Part shown: piece by piece, positions 58,186 to 64,000 of the stretch
Layout: every line of letters starts with the position of its first letter
How positions within the stretch are numbered: the first letter of the stretch is position 1
From: Epinephelus fuscoguttatus
Taxonomy: Eukaryota; Chordata; Actinopteri; Perciformes; Serranidae
Assembly: GCF_011397635.1 (NCBI RefSeq)
Contig: NC_064762.1
Location: 18,799,979 to 18,863,978, forward strand
Length of the DNA: 64,000 bases
Direction of reading: 5' to 3'
Made by a program: the position numbers and the translations under genes
The notes under the pieces: generated by a model
The model's input: only the letters and a program-made list of their open reading frames with translations
Database searches by the model: none
What the model was told of the DNA's origin: nothing

Positions 58186-59507
58186 ACTGGCAGCAGAACT
58201 GTTTCAATTTCCGGTGTTTCAGTTTTCAGAATAAAAGTTGTACTGGCAACATGTAACGTCTTTACTTTAAAACACTTAACAAACCGGAAGGTTGTTTACT
58301 TTTTAAAGCAGCTGTTTAAATGGTATTTTGCTTTACAACTAGTAATAATAGCGACAGTAGACATGTAATACTAAACTACGCAAATTACAACTGACTTTGA
58401 CTGTTTCAGCGAACTTCAACATGGCCGCTAACTTCAAACAACACCCCACACGCAGCAACAATTAACTTACGTAGCGTACTGTAACGTTATTTCTGAACCT
58501 GGACTCTCCATATTTAGCTTAATTTGAGAGCTATACGGCAAGGTAAAGGGTAATGGGCCTAAAATTACATGCTTTCATCGAATAATAGTCAACCAACGTT
58601 AGTTAAAGATGAGTTATCTGAATTAACGTAGGTCCACAGTCACTGAAATAAAACTGCGTAACACGACCCTCCCTTCAAGGTTAACATTCTCAAACTCAAA
58701 CGTTAGTCTCAGAGTAACGGCCACCATTGCCACAAACACATCTCGCACCTACAACTAACGGTGCCATTTGCAATTACAGCATTAGCAGGCCTAGCCTAAC
58801 CGTTAGCGCCTTCAGTCCATAAAATGATGCGACTAACCAACGGCAAACCGTTATTTCAGAACATTTCACAACAAAACATGTTAAGTCAAAAGACTAAAAA
58901 GAACATTATTAGAAGAAGCTGTCCAAAAACAGCTTTGGTTTAGGCATTAACTGACTGCGAGAAAACGTGATTACCTGTCGTCGACAGCTGATGTTAAAAT
59001 TGAAATGTCCCCCTCGTCCAATAGTGTTCTCTGCCTGCCACTGCGTACCGCTCCCTCCCCATTGGGTGGTTCAGGTTAGGCCCGAGGTTTGGACAGGTCA
59101 AGGTGGAAGGTGGGGGGAGGGACACATTTTAGCGAGTTAACAGACTTCTGCACAACACCTAACGATAAACGTTTTACAACAAATACAAATGGCCATCAGG
59201 GGGCGGTGTTTGCCTATAAAATTTACATATACATTTGTTTAACTGAAATCAAGATCGTGACTGTTTGCTGGCATTTCAAATACATTTTAATCCAAGTCAG
59301 TTTGTTTGTTTGTGGCTGCAGCAATGCAATAACTGTGACATACAATTACCGTACATAACCTTTTTTGATTGTTTGTTTGTTGTTGTTTTTTTGCTGGAAC
59401 ATCAACGACACGGATTTCATATCCTTCTAAGGTTATTAAAATGTGTTGCATTCTATGTGATGATCAGCTCTTAATTTAACACCACTTTCCTGAAACTGTC
59501 TGTGTAG

Positions 59508-60202
59508 GCAGTAGAAGCACCTGTAGGAGGAAATGCCTACCAGCACAGCAGAGTGAACCAGTGGACCACCAGCGTGGTGGAGCAGTGCCTCAGTCATCTC
59601 AGCAAGCTGGGGAAGCCTTTTAAATATATTGGTATGTGTCCTGCTGCAGTGTAACAATGATATTCTGATGGTGGAAAAAATGAACTTCAGGCTCTCATGG
59701 GTGGGTGGCAGCAATGGATTACAAAAAGAAGCCATGTTGAAAGTGACACGCCTTTAAAAAAAAAAAAAAAAAAAGAATCCCTGTACTAAAATGAAAAATC
59801 ACTAACCAAATGTCAAAAATATGCATGTTTCTTCAAGAGCACCTGCGTTTTTTCTTGAATATCAATTGATAAAGACGGTCCTCGAGCTCACTGCTATCTC
59901 GTTCTTCAAAATATTCTGATGGCTCTGGGCTCTGAAGATGATATTAACAGATAGTGTTTGTGGGATAACTCCACTGATGGTAAAGTAGTAATGTTTTTAA
60001 TGTATAAGAGTGGTCATGACTGTCAGTGTGCTTTTGATTGCTCAGCTTTCAGACGCTGGTGGTTACTGACTTTAAATATTAAATGTAGAGGTGACACTGT
60101 CACTGAACATAACGTGTATTACACCCAACAGGAAGCTGTTCGGTGAGATGAGAGAACAAGTCCATGTACTGTATCGTCAGTGTTTTTGGGCTGGCCATCT
60201 GA
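59508..60202 (+). pseudogene. dynlt1: dynlt1 pseudogene (right copy)
   Basis: The third exon of dynlt1 survives intact (59508-59631, [20 protein letters not shown]). The region that should hold exons 1-2 is deleted: CGACACGG at about 59410 joins directly to the ATTTCATATCCTTC intron. Exon 4 is reduced to its last 19 nt (59961-59979). The final exon (60132-60202) has TGG changed to TGA at 60149-60151. A 239-bp insertion with 12-bp direct repeats lies in the third intron. The copy cannot encode the light chain. Confidence 0.93.
59660..59922. mobile_element. Short insertion with 12-bp target duplication
   Basis: ATATTCTGATGG at 59660-59671 is repeated at 59911-59922. The left paralogue has it once (about 30892-30903) with nothing between. 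The 239 inserted bases contain an A-run (59757-59775) and no recognised SINE promoter boxes. The duplication length suggests a retroposed sequence. Confidence 0.6.
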
Positions 60203-60209
60203 ACCAACT

Positions 60210-61537
60210 ACAACATACCTAGGGTGTTTGAAATGTATTGGATTTTGTGTGTTTTTGAGAACCTGCATGTTGTATTCAGGTCACGTTGACTGTATTTGAA
60301 TACACTTTTCTGCTTTTGTACTAAGTGCAATTGAATAAAACGATACTATGCTGGATATACTTTGCTTTATTTACATGAGACATGACAAGAATGCTACATG
60401 TACAGCTTTTATCTCATTAAGCAAAACAAATGGCAAAGAACTCCCAACATATCAGGACCCACAACAACCTCATTTAACCACCATAAACTACATTCACACT
60501 GAAAGAATCAAAAATGTACATTAATATATTATATAATATAAAATATATTTGGCCAGTGGTATAATTACTGTATGTGCAGGGAGAAGAAATGTGACAAATC
60601 AGTAGTCCATTTACATTAAATTGTGTAAAATCCATGCAGTTCATTAAAATCCATTCATCCATGTCGTCAGATAATACACTATCAAACATCGTCACTTACC
60701 AGTGAAATAAATTAAACTCTTAAACAAGTGCAATTACAAAGCTGCTCTCAAAGGGAAGAATTGTCAAGAGGAGTGGTCAGAGATAAGTGGCACCTACTCC
60801 AGCTAAGGCTCTCTCTGGAGTTTTTTAAAACACGTCTGAGGCCAAAGAGAATTTGTCGACAGCCAACACTGCTATGGCACTTTAATTCCCTATTTATCAC
60901 TCATGTCAGTGCTTGCAAGCCATAGTGTGAACCACCAGAGTCCACTTAAGGCTGCAGCATGTAGCTTCCTTTACTTCCTACTACTAGTATAATGTTAATC
61001 AGCTTTGGCCAGATACATATTCTCATTATTGTCAGACTATCAGAGAGTAGAAAGGAATGGCAAAAACAACACAGCGCAGGTAAAGAGACACAACAGTGGT
61101 TCAATGCAAAGCATTAAAAATAACATTGATTCAACAAAAAACAAAAAAAAAATCCCAAATGGACATTAGCATTCCTCCCGATCATCTCTAACTAATAGGT
61201 TGTTAAGAAATGCTGGTCACAAGGAAAAAAGTTTACAAACTGGTAAAAATTGTATTGTTTTACACCTGTGTTTGTTTCCTTTGTTTTCAATGAGACTGAA
61301 AGAATAAACAATGAAGGAAAAAGTCTGAGTGGCTACATGCCCCAACTTTCAGTAAAAGTACAGTACATTCAGTAGACATGGAACTTTGCTTAAAAATATA
61401 GTTATGTACACTTACAGTATGTCATTTTTGTAACACCACTGCAAGTTATTTACACATACACATAATAGTTTGTTGTATTGTACTCTCATAGCTTCCAGCA
61501 GGGACACACAAGAGGTACAAGCTGGTCAGAAATCCCA
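60210..61537. other. 3' flank shared with left copy, then tmem181 3' UTR-like region
   Basis: 60381-60720 aligns with 31390-31988 of the left copy apart from a deletion. From about 60750 the two copies part. No protein-coding frame is recognised. The stretch up to 61537 should correspond to the 3' UTR of the minus-strand tmem181 remnant. Confidence 0.45.
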
Positions 61538-62920
61538 TCAGTCGCTGTCACTCTCATCCTGGTACTTGGTGGTTGCTTTGATAGCACGTCCGTTTTGTAA
61601 AGGCATGTCTTCATAATCACTCCTGTACAAAGACACAGAAAACATCAAATGGTTTATGCCGAATACTACACCACAAACTGTAAGGTGTGAAAATACATAA
61701 AATTAATTAAGTAAACAAATGCTTACCCGTATATTACTTCATCATCTGAGTCGTTCAGCATGGAGAAAGCAGGATTATCCTTCAACTGGGAGTCTGGGGA
61801 ATGATACAAAACCAGTTACATTAATCTGTTGTCTTCATTACCTCCTATATTGAGACTGTGCTGTATTACCTACCGTAAAGTGCATTTTTGGAAGGGGAAT
61901 ACACAAACGCCAATGTGTACAGGTAGAAGCTGAGCAGACCGTAGAATGATAAGAATTCAGCTGGTATGTCTGAAGTTAAGGAATAATTTCTCACTATTTA
62001 AGACATCAACATGCTACCTCACATGGCATACTTCAAGGGGACATGTTATGCTCATTTTCAGGTTCATATTTGTATTTAAGGTTTCTAGTACGACATGTTT
62101 ACACACTTAATGTTCATAAAACACTATATTTTCCTCATACTGTCTGTACTGGAACATCTGTAATCACCCTCTGACTGAAACTCTCTGTTTTAGCCCCGTC
62201 CCGAAGAAGCCCAGCGTGCTTTGCTTGCTAAGCATCTCCAGGTGTTCTGAATCTCAGCGTCTCTTGCAGCGACAATGATGACAACCAAGATTACATGCTT
62301 CCCTGACGTTAGCATGTAGCTACGTGTAACAGTGTAGGCTAGGTAATGTAAACACTTGCAGTAATGTTCCTGGAGCAGATGACCATATAAATAAATCTGT
62401 CACACTATGATGTCATACTGTAACCAGGCTATAAAACACTGGTCAGAAACAGAGTGTTCAGGGAGGTCTGAAGCCTGAGTTCTTTGCTCACTGGACTTAC
62501 TTCTACAAATGTTACCTCATTAGTTAAACTCTGGCCATGTGTAACGTAGGGTCTTGGAGTTCATTAACCCTGCAAATTCAAAAAGGGAGAGTTGATCTTT
62601 TCGGTTCCATCATAATTTGCAGTTTGATTCAGGCTGCTAGCAGCCATTGGGGTCAGACTTACGTTTGCCATATGCCCAGTGTAACCGCTGAGAGCCACAG
62701 AAGACCTACAATGAACAGCTTCGGCAGGTAGAACCTAAGACATTTCCTCTCACCCTGTGGAAATGACACACACATTAAATAAGATTCTGAATATGCTAAA
62801 ACTGAGGAAACCATTAAAGTGTAGGTGTAGCACTGGACACACCTCAATCCTGATGTCATGATGAACAGAGCCTGGAAGAAAGCATCTAACATCCCTGGAA
62901 TTCAGCTGTTCAAAATGGAT
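61538..62920 (-). pseudogene. tmem181: tmem181 3' exons, decayed (right copy)
   Basis: Minus-strand exons: 62843-62920 (SILNS*IPGMLDAFFQAL), 62663-62754 (GERKCLRFYLPKLFIVGLLW, LGIWQT), 61874-61969 (IPAEFLSFYGLLSFYLYTLA, VYSPSKNALY), 61727-61793 (SQLKDNPAFSMLNDSDDEVI) and 61538-61622 (SDYEDMPLQNGRAIKATTKY, ending DESDSD). They match the C-terminal half of TMEM181, a multi-pass membrane protein, from memory. TGA at 62902-62904 stands where the family has Trp. In the same exon about a dozen codons before HxIRxx are lost with a frame change. The exons between GIWQT and IPAEF are missing, and a fish repeat (62028-62560) sits there. The last three exons look undamaged. Confidence 0.88.
62028..62560. 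repeat. Common teleost interspersed repeat in tmem181 remnant
   Basis: GGGGACATGTTATGCTCATTTTCAGGTTC, TTTCTAGTACGACATGTTTAC and TTTTCCTCATACTGTCTGTA are typical of a widespread fish repeat with no coding capacity. It lies where central tmem181 exons would be expected. Boundaries are approximate. Confidence 0.55.
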
Positions 62921-62929
62921 CTGAAGAGC

Positions 62930-63600
62930 AAAAGCAACACAATAAGCAAAACACCTCACCTTGAAGCTGCATGTCGTTTAACTTGGACAACAGAGTTCTC
63001 TGTGAATACACAAGATGCAGTTGTAATGGTTAAAAGGTGCTAAAATGGGGATAGATACAGTCGATGTCTAGTCTTAGTTAGGGGGTGGAGTTGACGAGGG
63101 GGAAAACAGTCCTTTCCTCCAGCCTGTAAAAGCTGGGAAAGCGCAGTTTTTAAACTCACATAAGACACAGTATTACATTTACAACAGGTATAATCAATTA
63201 AACTTAGCATAATATCAGCATCCTACAGCCATTAACACTGTGATGTAATAAACTGACATGTTATAATGAACTCCATGCAGGTAAGGGTTATTTTTAATTT
63301 GAATTTTACAACCTCAAGAACTACAGGTCCTTAGAGGCTCACAACTTTTCACCAGTGGCCAAACAACCTTAACATTCTTTGAGTAAAGTGTTAGATCCTT
63401 TTTGTTGATCCAGAACAGCCCCAAAATCACCATTGCCAAACCCACCAGACTCCATTCAAAAAAACACTAATTTTAGCATGTATAGGGTGAATTAAGGGTT
63501 TATACCAATTCAGGGATTTGTAATATTGCATATTAATTCCCTTTCTGTATGATATCGTGACAGTACAATCAGAAAAATGCAATTTTTGAATTTTGACAAT
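62930..63600. other. No gene recognised
   Basis: Further upstream tmem181 exons would be expected on the minus strand. A small exon-like piece at 62962-63002 (acceptor TTCACAG, donor GTGAGG) is seen, but it was not matched to the protein. Otherwise non-coding. Confidence 0.4.
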
Positions 63601-63602
63601 TT

Positions 63603-63681
63603 GGGGGGGGGGGGGGGGTTGCACCTGACTCTGAAGGTACTACAGACAAAACAAGCCTCTATTCCATCTCACTGTTCTGGG
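63603..63681 (-). pseudogene. Degenerate U2 snRNA fragment
   Basis: Minus strand: CAGAACAGTGAGATGGAATAGAGGCTTG ... GTACCTTCAGAGTCAGGTGCAACCCC, the 3' part of U2 with deletions. It shares TCAGAGTCAGGTGC with the relic at 21.3 kb, so both derive from one diverged U2 lineage. A G-run at 63603-63618 and A-rich runs flank it. Confidence 0.75.
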
Positions 63682-63687
63682 AAAAAA

Positions 63688-63718
<31 letters not shown>

Positions 63719-64000
63719 AAAAACAAACAAACGATTTAATACCGGAGTATGTAGGACATGATCTAGATTTACATTACATTATATCATGGATAAATAATAA
63801 AGAAACAAAACAAAACAAAAAAAAAAAGAAAAAGAAGAAACACCAACCGCTATATTCTATAAAACAAACCAATGTTATATAGGTAATCTATTACCCCTCT
63901 CTGTATCTCCCACACCTTATCTCTCAGTATCCCTGCCAAATTCCAATCCCGTCCTGCCTCTCTCACCCTTTGCTGCAACCTTACCCTTTCTTCGTTATAT
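63682..64000. other. A-rich low-complexity sequence, no gene
   Basis: Runs of A with G interruptions (63682-63735, 63800-63840), then unremarkable pyrimidine-rich sequence to the window end. Confidence 0.6.

Noticed and set aside
62962-63002. Small exon-like piece between TTCACAG and GTGAGG on the minus strand
   Set aside because: The translation (RTLLSKLNDMQLQ) could not be matched to TMEM181, so it was left unannotated as a gene part.
1-64000. Retroviruses, LTR elements, Polintons, CRISPR arrays
   Set aside because: No paired LTRs, protease-integrase text, capsid genes or spaced direct repeats were seen on either strand.

Overview
The window is teleost fish DNA. It carries multi-exon genes with GT-AG introns, Tc1-type transposons, a tRNA-derived SINE, several LINE families, and vertebrate-type U1 and U2 snRNA genes. 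The host genes serac1, gtf2h5, dynlt1 and tmem181 match, from memory, the neighbourhood of human 6q25.3 (SERAC1, GTF2H5, TULP4, TMEM181, DYNLT1). TULP4 is not seen here, and serac1 and gtf2h5 lie head-to-tail rather than divergent. No LTR retrovirus, Polinton or CRISPR array was recognised. The species cannot be named from the sequence.

Region 1 (1-16 kb) is the unique part. A LINE scrap at 0.43-0.96 kb is followed by serac1, with 16 coding exons (2305-11185) that splice to an uninterrupted 659-codon frame. Its introns hold a SINE, AT microsatellites, interspersed repeats and a 1.1-kb foldback element with 17-bp direct repeats at its ends. gtf2h5 follows (13871-14215, 71 aa).

Region 2 (15-32 kb) and region 4 (49-64 kb) are copies of one segment. 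It contains U1 snRNA, U2 snRNA, dynlt1 and the 3' part of tmem181. Three U1 genes (20159, 22590, 55811) and two U2 genes (27228, 57163) are full length and all on the minus strand. At least three degenerate U2 relics and one or two U1 relics are also present. The first two U1 units form a 2.43-kb tandem duplication. dynlt1 is intact only in the left copy (30128-31246); the right copy is a pseudogene. tmem181 is broken in both copies: the left keeps one central exon, while the right keeps five exons but carries an in-frame stop and a deletion.

Region 3 (32-55 kb) separates the two copies and is a nest of transposons: Tx1/L1-like LINEs in both orientations, two Tc1 elements, a hAT-like insertion, a small foldback element and a Crypton-like tyrosine-recombinase relic. 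It also holds a decayed multi-exon gene (35.5-39.9 kb) that looks like a DUF6729/KDZ-type transposase. Several LINE copies abut U1 sequence directly, and one begins right after the first 47 nt of U1. The snRNA array therefore seems to have acted both as a recombination substrate, with near-identical tracts around U2, and as a landing zone for LINEs.
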